From Brachyhypopomus gauderio (Eukaryota; Chordata; Actinopteri; Gymnotiformes; Hypopomidae), in the NCBI RefSeq assembly GCF_052324685.1, contig NW_027506919.1, forward strand, positions 117,314 through 181,313: 64,000 bases of DNA, given 5' to 3'. Positions 56,209 to 64,000 of this stretch are shown here, piece by piece. The notes under the pieces were generated by a model. It did not search any database, was not told the origin of the DNA, and saw only the letters and a list, made by a program, of their open reading frames with translations. Position 1 is the stretch's first letter. Every line of letters begins with the position of its first letter. Made by a program: the position numbers and the translations under genes.

Positions 56209-56282
56209 GGCGCCGTGGCTTAGCTGGTCATAGCGCCTGTCTAGTAAACAGGAAGTCCTGGGTTCAAATCCCAGCGGTGCCT
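56209..56282 (+). tRNA. tRNA-Thr(AGT)
   Basis: Consensus. Confidence 0.94.
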
Positions 56283-56362
56283 TTCTATTATGTAAGCAGT
56301 TGTTAGGTCATGACATTCAGCCTCATGCTGAAGAGCAACTGTCAAAACTTTAACACATACTG

Positions 56363-56452
56363 GGCTCTGTGGCGCAATGGATAGCGCATTGGACTTCTAG
56401 ACGCAGGTGTGTGGCCATTCAAAGGTTGTGGGTTCGAGTCCCACCAGAGTCG
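56363..56452 (+). tRNA. tRNA-Arg(TCT), intron
   Basis: Consensus. Confidence 0.93.
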
Positions 56453-56525
56453 TTTTTTCTTTGAAAACAACAAAATTCATCGCTCCTCACTAATGACACC
56501 AATCCACAGTAAAAAGCCATTGCGT

Positions 56526-56599
56526 GGCGCCGTGGCTTAGCTGGTCATAGCGCCTGTCTAGTAAACAGGAAGTCCTGGGTTCAAATCCCAGCGGTGCCT
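56526..56599 (+). tRNA. tRNA-Thr(AGT)
   Basis: Consensus. Confidence 0.94.
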
Positions 56600-56679
56600 T
56601 TCCATTATGTAAGCAGTTGTTGGGTCATGACATTCAGCCTCATGCTGAAGAGCAACTGTCAAAACTTTAACACATTCTG

Positions 56680-56769
56680 GGCTCTGTGGCGCAATGGATA
56701 GCGCATTGGACTTCTAGACGCAGGTGTGTGGCCATTCAAAGGTTGTGGGTTCGAGTCCCACCAGAGTCG
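56680..56769 (+). tRNA. tRNA-Arg(TCT), intron
   Basis: Consensus; five-T run. Confidence 0.93.
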
Positions 56770-56842
56770 TTTTTGCTTTGAAAACAACAAAATTCATCGC
56801 TCCTCACTAATGACACCAATCCACAGTAAAAAGCCATTGCGT

Positions 56843-56916
56843 GGCGCCGTGGCTTAGCTGGTCATAGCGCCTGTCTAGTAAACAGGAAGTCCTGGGTTCA
56901 AATCCCAGCGGTGCCT
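56843..56916 (+). tRNA. tRNA-Thr(AGT)
   Basis: Consensus. Confidence 0.94.
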
Positions 56917-56996
56917 TTCCTTTATGTAGGCAGTTGTTAGGTCATGACATTCAGCCTCATGCTGAAGAGCAACTGTCAAAACTTTAACACATACTG

Positions 56997-57086
56997 GGCT
57001 CTGTGGCGCAATGGATAGCGCATTGGACTTCTAGACGCAGGTGTGTGGCCATTCAAAGGTTGTGGGTTCGAGTCCCACCAGAGTCG
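56997..57086 (+). tRNA. tRNA-Arg(TCT), intron
   Basis: Consensus. Confidence 0.93.
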
Positions 57087-57159
57087 TTTTTTCTTTGAAA
57101 ACAACAAAATTCATCGCTCCTCACTAATTACACCAATCCACAGTAAAAAGCCATGGCGT

Positions 57160-57233
57160 GGCGCCGTGGCTTAGCTGGTCATAGCGCCTGTCTAGTAAAC
57201 AGGAAGTCCTGGGTTCAAATTCCAGCGGTGCCT
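57160..57233 (+). tRNA. tRNA-Thr(AGT)
   Basis: T61. Confidence 0.85.
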
Positions 57234-57313
57234 TTCTATTATGTAAGCAGTTGTTAGGTCATGACATTCAGCCTCATGCTGAAGAGCAACTGTCAAAACT
57301 TTAACACATACTG

Positions 57314-57403
57314 GGCTCTGTGGCGCAATGGATAGCGCATTGGACTTCTAGACGCAGGTGTGTGGCCATTCAAAGGTTGTGGGTTCGAGTCCCACCAGAG
57401 TCG
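57314..57403 (+). tRNA. tRNA-Arg(TCT), intron
   Basis: Consensus. Confidence 0.93.
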
Positions 57404-57476
57404 TTTTTTCTTTGAAAACAACAAAATTCATCGCTCCTCACTAATGACACCAATGCACAGTAAAAAGCCATGGCGC

Positions 57477-57550
57477 GGCGCCGTGGCTTAGCTGGTCATA
57501 GCGCCTGTCTAGTAAACAGGAAGTCCTGGGTTCAAATCCCAGCGGTGCCT
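57477..57550 (+). tRNA. tRNA-Thr(AGT)
   Basis: Consensus. Confidence 0.94.
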
Positions 57551-57630
57551 TTCCTTTATGTAAGCAGTTGTTAGGTCATGACATTTAGCCTCCTGCTGAA
57601 GAGCAACTGTCAAAACTTTAACACATACTG

Positions 57631-57720
57631 GGCTCTGTGGCGCAATGGATAGCGCATTGGACTTCTAGATGCAGGTGTGTGGCCATTCAAAGGTTGTGGG
57701 TTCGAGTCCCACCCGAGTCA
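57631..57720 (+). tRNA. tRNA-Arg(TCT), intron
   Basis: C67+A73; intron starts GATGCAGG. Confidence 0.7.
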
Positions 57721-57793
57721 TTTTTTCTTTGAAAACAACAAAATTCATCACTCCTCACTAATGACACCAATGCACAGTAAAAAGCCATGGCGC

Positions 57794-57867
57794 GGCGCCG
57801 TGGCTTAGCTGGTCATAGCGCCTGTCTAGTAAACAGGAAGTCCTGGGTTCAAATCCCAGCGGTGCCT
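57794..57867 (+). tRNA. tRNA-Thr(AGT)
   Basis: Consensus. Confidence 0.94.
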
Positions 57868-57947
57868 TTCCTTTATGTAAGCAGTTGTTAGGTCATGACA
57901 TTTAGCCTCCTGCTGAAGAGCAACTGTCAAAACTTTAACACATACTG

Positions 57948-58028
57948 GGCTCCGTGGCGCAATGGATAGCGCATTGGACTTCTAGACGCAGGTGTGTGGC
58001 TATTCAAAGGTTGTGGGTTCGAGTCCCA
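57948..58028 (+). pseudogene. tRNA-Arg(TCT), 3' end lost
   Basis: C6. Junction to the Thr at 58035. Confidence 0.9.
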
Positions 58029-58034
58029 TGGCGC

Positions 58035-58108
58035 GGCGCCGTGGCTTAGCTGGTCATAGCGCCTGTCTAGTAAACAGGAAGTCCTGGGTTCAAATCCCAG
58101 CGGTGCCT
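58035..58108 (+). tRNA. tRNA-Thr(AGT)
   Basis: Consensus. Confidence 0.94.
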
Positions 58109-58188
58109 TTCTATTATGTAAGCAGTTGTTAGGTCATGACATTCAGCCTCATGCTGAAGAGCAACTGTCAAAACTTTAACACATACTG

Positions 58189-58278
58189 GGCTCTGTGGCG
58201 CAATGGATAGCGCATTGGACTTCTAGACGCAGGTGTGTGGCCATTCAAAGGTTGTGGGTTCGAGTACCACCAGAGTCG
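58189..58278 (+). tRNA. tRNA-Arg(TCT), intron
   Basis: A61. Confidence 0.65.
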
Positions 58279-58351
58279 TTTTTTCTTTGAAAACAACAAA
58301 ATTCATCGCTCCTCACTAATGACACCAATCCACAGTAAAAAGCCATGGCGT

Positions 58352-58425
58352 GGCGCCGTGGCTTAGCTGGTCATAGCGCCTGTCTAGTAAACAGGAAGTC
58401 CTGGGTTCAAATCCCAGCGGTGCCT
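58352..58425 (+). tRNA. tRNA-Thr(AGT)
   Basis: Consensus. Confidence 0.94.
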
Positions 58426-58505
58426 TTCTATTATGTAAGCAGTTGTTAGGTCATGACATTCAGCCTCATGCTGAAGAGCAACTGTCAAAACATTAACACA
58501 TACTG

Positions 58506-58595
58506 GGCTCTGTGGAGCAATGGATAGCGCATTGGACTTCTAGACGCAGGTGTGTGGCCATTCAAAGGTTGTGGGTTCGAGTACCACCAGAGTCA
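58506..58595 (+). tRNA. tRNA-Arg(TCT), intron
   Basis: A11+A61+A73. Confidence 0.55.
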
Positions 58596-58668
58596 TTTTT
58601 TCTTTGAAAACAACAAAATTCATCGCTCCTCACTAATGACACCAATGCACAGTAAAAAGCCATGGCGC

Positions 58669-58742
58669 GGCGCCGTGGCTTAGCTGGTCATAGCGCCTGT
58701 CTAGTAAACAGGAAGTCCTGGGTTCAAATCCCAGCGGTGCCT
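58669..58742 (+). tRNA. tRNA-Thr(AGT)
   Basis: Consensus. Confidence 0.94.
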
Positions 58743-58822
58743 TTCCTTTATGTAGGCAGTTGTTAGGTCATGACATTCAGCCTCATGCTGAAGAGCAACT
58801 GTCAAAACTTTAACACATACTG

Positions 58823-58912
58823 GGCTCTGTGGCGCAATGGATAGCGCATTGGACTTCTAGACGCAGGTGTGTGGCCATTCAAAGGTTGTGGGTTCGAGTC
58901 CCACCAGAGTCG
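58823..58912 (+). tRNA. tRNA-Arg(TCT), intron
   Basis: Consensus. Confidence 0.93.
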
Positions 58913-58985
58913 TTTTTTCTTTGAAAACAACAAAATTCATCGCTCCTCACTAATTACACCAATCCACAGTAAAAAGCCATGGCGT

Positions 58986-59059
58986 GGCGCCGTGGCTTAG
59001 CTGGTCATAGCGCCTGTCTAGTAAACAGGAAGTCCTGGGTTCAAATTCCAGCGGTGCCT
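58986..59059 (+). tRNA. tRNA-Thr(AGT)
   Basis: T61. Confidence 0.85.
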
Positions 59060-59139
59060 TTCTATTATGTAAGCAGTTGTTAGGTCATGACATTCAGCCT
59101 CATGCTGAAGAGCAACTGTCAAAACTTTAACACATACTG

Positions 59140-59229
59140 GGCTCTGTGGAGCAATGGATAGCGCATTGGACTTCTAGACGCAGGTGTGTGGCCATTCAAA
59201 GGTTGTGGGTTCGAGTACCACCAGAGTCG
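59140..59229 (+). tRNA. tRNA-Arg(TCT), intron
   Basis: A11+A61. Confidence 0.6.
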
Positions 59230-59302
59230 TTTTTTCTTTGAAAACAACAAAATTCATCGCTCCTCACTAATGACACCAATGCACAGTAAAAAGCCATGGC
59301 GC

Positions 59303-59376
59303 GGCGCCGTGGCTTAGCTGGTCATAGCGCCTGTCTAGTAAACAGGAAGTCCTGGGTTCAAATCCCAGCGGTGCCT
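59303..59376 (+). tRNA. tRNA-Thr(AGT)
   Basis: Consensus. Confidence 0.94.
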
Positions 59377-59456
59377 TTCCTTTATGTAAGCAGTTGTTAG
59401 GTCATGACATTTAGCCTCCTGCTGAAGAGCAACTGTCAAAACTTTAACACATACTG

Positions 59457-59546
59457 GGCTCTGTGGCGCAATGGATAGCGCATTGGACTTCTAGATGCAG
59501 GTGTGTGGCCATTCAAAGGTTGTGGGTTCGAATCCCACCCGAGTCA
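59457..59546 (+). tRNA. tRNA-Arg(TCT), intron
   Basis: C67+A73, plus A59 in the T loop. Confidence 0.68.
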
Positions 59547-59619
59547 TTTTTTCTTTGAAAACAACAAAATTCATCACTCCTCACTAATGACACCAATGCA
59601 CAGTAAAAAGCCATGGCGC

Positions 59620-59693
59620 GGCACTGTGGCTTAGCTGGTCATAGCGCCTGTCTAGTAAACAGGAAGTCCTGGGTTCAAATCCCAGCGGTGCCT
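59620..59693 (+). tRNA. tRNA-Thr(AGT)
   Basis: A4+T6; all acceptor positions still pair. Confidence 0.88.
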
Positions 59694-59773
59694 TTCCTTT
59701 ATGTAAGCAGTTGTTAGGTCATGACATTTAGCCTCCTGCTGAAGAGCAACTGTCAAAACTTTAACACATACTG

Positions 59774-59854
59774 GGCTCCGTGGCGCAATGGATAGCGCAT
59801 TGGACTTCTAGACGCAGGTGTGTGGCCATTCAAAGGTTGTGGGTTCGAGTCCCA
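59774..59854 (+). pseudogene. tRNA-Arg(TCT), 3' end lost
   Basis: C6. Junction to the Thr at 59861. Confidence 0.9.
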
Positions 59855-59860
59855 TGGCGC

Positions 59861-59934
59861 CGCGCCGTGGCTTAGCTGGTTATAGCGCCTGTCTAGTAAA
59901 CAGGAAGTCCTGGGTTCAAATCCCAGCGGTGCCT
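59861..59934 (+). tRNA. tRNA-Thr(AGT)
   Basis: C1, mismatched with C72; D loop GGTTATA. Confidence 0.78.
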
Positions 59935-60014
59935 TTCTATTATGTAAGCAGTTGTTAGGTCATGACATTCAGCCTCATGCTGAAGAGCAACTGTCAAAAC
60001 TTTAACACATACTG

Positions 60015-60104
60015 GGCTCTGTGGAGCAATGGATAGCGCATTGGACTTCTAGACGCAGGTGTGTGGCCATTCAAAGGTTGTGGGTTCGAGTACCACCAGA
60101 GTCG
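60015..60104 (+). tRNA. tRNA-Arg(TCT), intron
   Basis: A11+A61. Confidence 0.6.
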
Positions 60105-60177
60105 TTTTTTCTTTGAAAACAACAAAATTCATCGCTCCTCACTAATGACACCAATGCACAGTAAAAAGCCATGGCGC

Positions 60178-60251
60178 GGCGCCGTGGCTTAGCTGGTCAT
60201 AGCGCCTGTCTAGTAAACAGGAAGTCCTGGGTTCAAATCCCAGCGGTGCCT
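60178..60251 (+). tRNA. tRNA-Thr(AGT)
   Basis: Consensus. Confidence 0.94.
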
Positions 60252-60331
60252 TTCCTTTATGTAGGCAGTTGTTAGGTCATGACATTCAGCCTCATGCTGA
60301 AGAGCAACTGTCAAAACTTTAACACATACTG

Positions 60332-60421
60332 GGCTCTGTGGCGCAATGGATAGCGCATTGGACTTCTAGACGCAGGTGTGTGGCCATTCAAAGGTTGTGG
60401 GTTCGAGTCCCACCAGAGTCG
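60332..60421 (+). tRNA. tRNA-Arg(TCT), intron
   Basis: Consensus. Confidence 0.93.
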
Positions 60422-60494
60422 TTTTTTCTTTGAAAACAACAAAATTCATCGCTCCTCACTAATGACACCAATCCACAGTAAAAAGCCATGGCGT

Positions 60495-60568
60495 GGCGCC
60501 GTGGCTTAGCTGGTCATAGCGCCTGTCTAGTAAACAGGAAGTCCTGGGTTCAAATTCCAGCGGTGCCT
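60495..60568 (+). tRNA. tRNA-Thr(AGT)
   Basis: T61. Confidence 0.85.
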
Positions 60569-60648
60569 TTCTATTATGTAAGCAGTTGTTAGGTCATGAC
60601 ATTCAGCCTCATGCTGAAGAGCAACTGTCAAAACTTTAACACATACTG

Positions 60649-60738
60649 GGCTCTGTGGAGCAATGGATAGCGCATTGGACTTCTAGACGCAGGTGTGTGG
60701 CCATTCAAAGGTTGTGGGTTCGAGTACCACCAGAGTCG
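60649..60738 (+). tRNA. tRNA-Arg(TCT), intron
   Basis: A11+A61. Confidence 0.6.
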
Positions 60739-60811
60739 TTTTTTCTTTGAAAACAACAAAATTCATCGCTCCTCACTAATGACACCAATGCACAGTAAAA
60801 AGCCATGGCGC

Positions 60812-60885
60812 GGCGCCGTGGCTTAGCTGGTCATAGCGCCAGTCTAGTAAACAGGAAGTCCTGGGTTCAAATCCCAGCGGTGCCT
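60812..60885 (+). tRNA. tRNA-Thr(AGT)
   Basis: A29, mismatched in the anticodon stem. Confidence 0.78.
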
Positions 60886-60965
60886 TTCCTTTATGTAAGC
60901 AGTTGTTAGGTCATGACATTTAGCCTCCTGCTGAAGAGCAACTGTCAAAACTTTAACACATACTG

Positions 60966-61055
60966 GGCTCTGTGGCGCAATGGATAGCGCATTGGACTTC
61001 TAGACGCAGGTGTGTGGCCATTCAAAGGTTGTGGGTTCGAGTCCCACCAGAGTCG
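60966..61055 (+). tRNA. tRNA-Arg(TCT), intron
   Basis: Consensus; five-T run. Confidence 0.93.
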
Positions 61056-61128
61056 TTTTTGCTTTGAAAACAACAAAATTCATCGCTCCTCACTAATGAC
61101 ACCAATCCACAGTAAAAAGCCATGGCGT

Positions 61129-61202
61129 GGCGCCGTGGCTTAGCTGGTCATAGCGCCTGTCTAGTAAACAGGAAGTCCTGGGTTCAAATTCCAGCGGTGC
61201 CT
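61129..61202 (+). tRNA. tRNA-Thr(AGT)
   Basis: T61. Confidence 0.85.
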
Positions 61203-61282
61203 TTCTATTATGTAAGCAGTTGTTAGGTCATGACATTCAGCCTCATGCTGAAGAGCAACTGTCAAAACTTTAACACATACTG

Positions 61283-61363
61283 GGCTCTGTGGCGCAATGG
61301 ATAGCGCATTGGACTTCTAGACGCAGGTGTGTGGCCATTCAAAGGTTGTGGGTTCGAGTCCCA
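61283..61363 (+). pseudogene. tRNA-Arg(TCT), 3' end lost
   Basis: CCCA-TGG junction to the Thr at 61370. Confidence 0.9.
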
Positions 61364-61369
61364 TGGCGC

Positions 61370-61443
61370 GGCGCCGTGGCTTAGCTGGTTATAGCGCCTG
61401 TCTAGTAAACAGGAAGTCCTGGGTTCAAATCCCAGCTGTGCCT
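61370..61443 (+). tRNA. tRNA-Thr(AGT)
   Basis: T67, mismatched with C6; D loop GGTTATA. Confidence 0.78.
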
Positions 61444-61523
61444 TTCTATTATGTAAGCAGTTGTTAGGTCATGACATTCAGCCTCATGCTGAAGAGCAAC
61501 TGTCAAAACTTTAACACATTCTG

Positions 61524-61613
61524 GGCTCTGTGGCGCAATGGATAGCGCATTGGACTTCTAGACGCAGGTGTGTGGCCATTCAAAGGTTGTGGGTTCGAGT
61601 ACCACCAGAGTCG
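61524..61613 (+). tRNA. tRNA-Arg(TCT), intron
   Basis: A61. Confidence 0.65.
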
Positions 61614-61686
61614 TTTTTTCTTTGAAAACAACAAAATTCATCGCTCCTCACTAATGACACCAATCCACAGTAAAAAGCCATGGCGT

Positions 61687-61760
61687 GGTGCCGTGGCTTA
61701 GCTGGTCATAGCGCCTGTCTAGTAAACAGGAAGTCCTGGGTTCAAATCCCAGTGGTGCCT
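61687..61760 (+). tRNA. tRNA-Thr(AGT)
   Basis: T3 and T66, both wobble pairs. Confidence 0.82.
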
Positions 61761-61840
61761 TTCTATTATGTAAGCAGTTGTTAGGTCATGACATTCAGCC
61801 TCATGCTGAAGAGCAACTGTCAAAACTTTAACACATACTG

Positions 61841-61929
61841 GGCTCTGTGGCGCAATGGATAGCGCATTGGACTTCTAGACGCAGGTGTGTGGCCATTCAA
61901 AGGTTGTGGGTTGAGTCCCACCAGAGTCG
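61841..61929 (+). tRNA. tRNA-Arg(TCT), intron
   Basis: 89 nt: one T-loop base (C56) is missing, so the B box is broken. Likely a pseudogene. Confidence 0.5.
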
Positions 61930-62002
61930 TTTTTGCTTTGAAAACAACAAAATTCATCGCTCCTCACTAATGACACCAATCCACAGTAAAAAGCCATGGC
62001 GT

Positions 62003-62076
62003 GGCGCCGTGGCTTAGCTGGTCATAGCGCCTGTCTAGTAAACAGGAAGTCCTGGGTTCAAATTCCAGCAGTGCCT
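62003..62076 (+). tRNA. tRNA-Thr(AGT)
   Basis: T61+A67. Confidence 0.72.
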
Positions 62077-62156
62077 TTCTATTATGTAAGCAGTTGTTAG
62101 GTCATGACATTCAGCCTCATGCTGAAGAGCAACTGTCAAAACTTTAACACATACTG

Positions 62157-62246
62157 GGCTCTGTGGAGCAATGGATAGCGCATTGGACTTCTAGACGCAG
62201 GTGTGTGGCCATTCAAAGGTTGTGGGTTCGAGTACCACCAGAGTCG
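62157..62246 (+). tRNA. tRNA-Arg(TCT), intron
   Basis: A11+A61. Confidence 0.6.
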
Positions 62247-62319
62247 TTTTTTCTTTGAAAACAACAAAATTCATCGCTCCTCACTAATGACACCAATGCA
62301 CAGTAAAAAGCCATGGCGC

Positions 62320-62393
62320 GGCGCCGTGGCTTAGCTGGTCATAGCGCCTGTCTAGTAAACAGGAAGTCCTGGGTTCAAATCCCAGCGGTGCCT
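62320..62393 (+). tRNA. tRNA-Thr(AGT)
   Basis: Consensus. Confidence 0.94.
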
Positions 62394-62473
62394 TTCCTTT
62401 ATGTAGGCAGTTGTTAGGTCATGACATTCAGCCTCATGCTGAAGAGCAACTGTCAAAACTTTAACACATACTG

Positions 62474-62563
62474 GGCTCTGTGGCGCAATGGATAGCGCAT
62501 TGGACTTCTAGACGCAGGTGTGTGGCCATTCAAAGGTTGTGGGTTCGAGTCCCACCAGAGTCG
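62474..62563 (+). tRNA. tRNA-Arg(TCT), intron
   Basis: Consensus. Confidence 0.93.
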
Positions 62564-62636
62564 TTTTTTCTTTGAAAACAACAAAATTCATCGCTCCTCA
62601 CTAATTACACCAATCCACAGTAAAAAGCCATGGCGT

Positions 62637-62710
62637 GGCGCCGTGGCTTAGCTGGTCATAGCGCCTGTCTAGTAAACAGGAAGTCCTGGGTTCAAATCCC
62701 AGCGGTGCCT
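62637..62710 (+). tRNA. tRNA-Thr(AGT)
   Basis: Consensus. Confidence 0.94.
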
Positions 62711-62790
62711 TTCTATTATGTAAGCAGTTGTTAGGTCATGACATTCAGCCTCATGCTGAAGAGCAACTGTCAAAACTTTAACACATACTG

Positions 62791-62880
62791 GGCTCTGTGG
62801 AGCAATGGATAGCGCATTGGACTTCTAGACGCAGGTGTGTGGCCATTCAAAGGTTGTGGGTTCGAGTACCACCAGAGTCG
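62791..62880 (+). tRNA. tRNA-Arg(TCT), intron
   Basis: A11+A61. Confidence 0.6.
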
Positions 62881-62953
62881 TTTTTTCTTTGAAAACAACA
62901 AAATTCATCGCTCCTCACTAATGACACCAATGCACAGTAAAAAGCCATGGCGC

Positions 62954-63027
62954 GGCGCCGTGGCTTAGCTGGTCATAGCGCCTGTCTAGTAAACAGGAAG
63001 TCCTGGGTTCAAATCCCAGCGGTGCCT
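62954..63027 (+). tRNA. tRNA-Thr(AGT)
   Basis: Consensus. Confidence 0.94.
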
Positions 63028-63107
63028 TTCCTTTATGTAAGCAGTTGTTAGGTCATGACATTTAGCCTCCTGCTGAAGAGCAACTGTCAAAACTTTAACA
63101 CATACTG

Positions 63108-63197
63108 GGCTCTGTGGCGCAATGGATAGCGCATTGGACTTCTAGACGCAGGTGTGTGGCCATTCAAAGGTTGTGGGTTCGAGTACCACCAGAGTCG
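63108..63197 (+). tRNA. tRNA-Arg(TCT), intron
   Basis: A61. Confidence 0.65.
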
Positions 63198-63270
63198 TTT
63201 TTTCTTTGAAAACAACAAAATTCATCGCTCCTCACTATTGACACCAATGCACAGTAAAAAGCCATGGCGC

Positions 63271-63344
63271 GGCGCCGTGGCTTAGCTTGTCATAGCGCCT
63301 GTCTAGTAAACAGGAAGTCCTGGGTTCAAATCCCAGCGGTGCCT
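63271..63344 (+). tRNA. tRNA-Thr(AGT)
   Basis: T18: the invariant D-loop GG is GCTTG here, which also changes the A box. Confidence 0.7.
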
Positions 63345-63424
63345 TTCCTTTATGTAAGCAGTTGTTAGGTCATGACATTCAGCCTCATGCTGAAGAGCAA
63401 CTGTCAAAACTTTAACACAAACTG

Positions 63425-63514
63425 GGCTTTGTGGCGCAATGGATAGCGCATTGGACTTCTAGACGCAGGTGTGTGGCCATTCAAAGGTTGTGGGTTCGAG
63501 TCCCACCCGAGTCA
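63425..63514 (+). tRNA. tRNA-Arg(TCT), intron
   Basis: T5+C67+A73. Confidence 0.65.
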
Positions 63515-63587
63515 TTTTTTCTTTGAAAACAACAAAATTCATCGCTCCTCACTAATGACACCAATGCACAGTAAAAAGCCATGGCGT

Positions 63588-63661
63588 GGCGCCGTGGCTT
63601 AGCTGGTCATAGCGCCTGTCTAGTAAACAGGAAGTCCTGGGTTCAAATCCCAGCGGTGCCT
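63588..63661 (+). tRNA. tRNA-Thr(AGT)
   Basis: Consensus. Confidence 0.94.
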
Positions 63662-63741
63662 TTCCTTTATGTAAGCAGTTGTTAGGTCATGACATTTAGC
63701 CTCCTGCTGAAGAGCAACTGTCAAAACTTTAACACATACTG

Positions 63742-63822
63742 GGCTCTGTGGCGCAATGGATAGCGCATTGGACTTCTAGACGCAGGTGTGTGGCCATTCA
63801 AAGGTTGTGGGTTCGAGTCCCA
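63742..63822 (+). pseudogene. tRNA-Arg(TCT), 3' end lost
   Basis: CCCA-TGG junction to the Thr at 63829. Confidence 0.9.
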
Positions 63823-63828
63823 TGGCGC

Positions 63829-63902
63829 GGCTCCGTGGCTTAGCTGGTCATAGCGCCTGTCTAGTAAACAGGAAGTCCTGGGTTCAAATCCCAGCGGTGC
63901 CT
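63829..63902 (+). tRNA. tRNA-Thr(AGT)
   Basis: T4. Confidence 0.8.
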
Positions 63903-63982
63903 TTCTATTATGTAAGCAGTTGTTAGGTCATGACATTCAGCCTCATGCTGAAGAGCAACTGTCAAAACTTTAACACATACTG

Positions 63983-64000
63983 GGCTCTGTGGCGCAATGG
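63983..64000 (+). tRNA. tRNA-Arg(TCT), cut by window end
   Basis: Only the first 18 bases are present, matching the consensus. Confidence 0.8.

Larger units (their letters stand above)
56843..60494 (+). repeat. Tandem duplication, 1,826-bp period
   Basis: Units starting 56843-58035 recur as 58669-59861, marked by TATGTAGGCAG linkers, CTAATTACACC spacers, and Arg copies starting GGCTCCG. Confidence 0.8.
1..64000 (+). repeat. Tandem tRNA-Thr/tRNA-Arg array, 317-bp unit
   Basis: The array fills the window and runs off both ends. The first 15 bases are the tail of an upstream spacer. Standard spacing from a Thr start S is: Thr S to S+73, linker S+74 to S+153, Arg S+154 to S+243, spacer S+244 to S+316. 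The unit is 318 bp where the T-run has an extra T, 241 bp where the Arg 3' end is lost, and 508 bp where a chimera is inserted. I counted 200 Thr starts. All genes point the same way and no unrelated sequence interrupts them. A collapsed or expanded assembly could change the copy number. Confidence 0.97.

Noticed and set aside
1-64000. CRISPR array
   Set aside because: The regular repeats are full tRNA genes with eukaryotic introns and Pol III signals, and spacers are not unique sequences.
1-64000. tRNA-derived SINE cluster
   Set aside because: Units are head-to-tail without target-site duplications, poly-A or a LINE-related tail, and both tRNA cloverleaves are complete to the discriminator base.
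1-64000. Bacterial or phage tRNA operon
   Set aside because: No encoded CCA, an intron after position 37 in Arg, Pol III T-runs, and close match to vertebrate tRNA-Thr(AGT) and tRNA-Arg(TCT).

Overview
The whole window is one tandem array of tRNA genes, all on the + strand. The unit is 317 bp: a tRNA-Thr(AGT) gene of 74 nt, an 80-nt linker, a tRNA-Arg(TCT) gene of 90 nt including a 17-nt intron, and a 73-nt spacer that starts with a T-run. Reading by eye I count 200 tRNA-Thr genes, 171 full-length tRNA-Arg genes, 28 tRNA-Arg copies that lost their 3' end, 15 Arg-Thr chimeras, and one tRNA-Arg cut by the window edge. There are no protein-coding genes. No stretch over 300 bases lacks a tRNA gene or a piece of one. 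The only open frames of note are short and run across tRNA sequence.

Organism. Both genes closely match the vertebrate nuclear tRNA-Thr(AGT) and the intron-containing tRNA-Arg(TCT), and both have eukaryotic Pol III internal promoters (A and B boxes). No 3' CCA is encoded. A vertebrate is therefore likely. A ray-finned fish is my best guess, because very large tandem tRNA gene arrays are known there (zebrafish chromosome 4), but the sequence does not prove it.

Layout. From 1 to about 52.5 kb the array is a mosaic of recurring subfamilies in higher-order blocks, with the 15 chimeras scattered through it. Direct duplications with offsets of about 5,034, 3,286, 1,776, 5,062, 1,902, 1,459, 1,190, 1,066 and 825 bp can be followed by their diagnostic substitutions. 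From about 53.6 to 61 kb consensus tRNA-Arg copies are enriched, no chimera is present, and 635- and 1,826-bp duplications occur.

Working together. Most units have no run of four or more Ts between Thr and Arg, while a run of five to seven Ts usually follows each complete Arg gene. Each unit may thus make a Thr-linker-Arg precursor. The linker holds a nested inverted repeat. Thr copies are mostly intact. By contrast, 71 of 171 full-length Arg copies carry C61 to A, which damages both the B box and the T stem, so many Arg copies may be silent.

Class labels used below follow standard tRNA numbering and are written in DNA letters. In Arg: A11 (C11 to A, breaks the pair with G24); T11 (wobble kept); A24 (breaks the pair with C11); A61 (breaks G53-C61 and the B box); T56 (tertiary and B-box C lost); C64 (T-stem mismatch); T5, C67, A68, T72 (acceptor changes); A73 (discriminator). 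In Thr: T61 (G-T wobble, B box altered); A4 (A-T pair replaces G-T); T4 (T-T mismatch); A7 (A-C mismatch); T53 or C53 (T-stem mismatch); dT8 (T8 deleted with T6). In every full Arg gene with the 17-nt intron, the intron lies at gene start +37 to +53.
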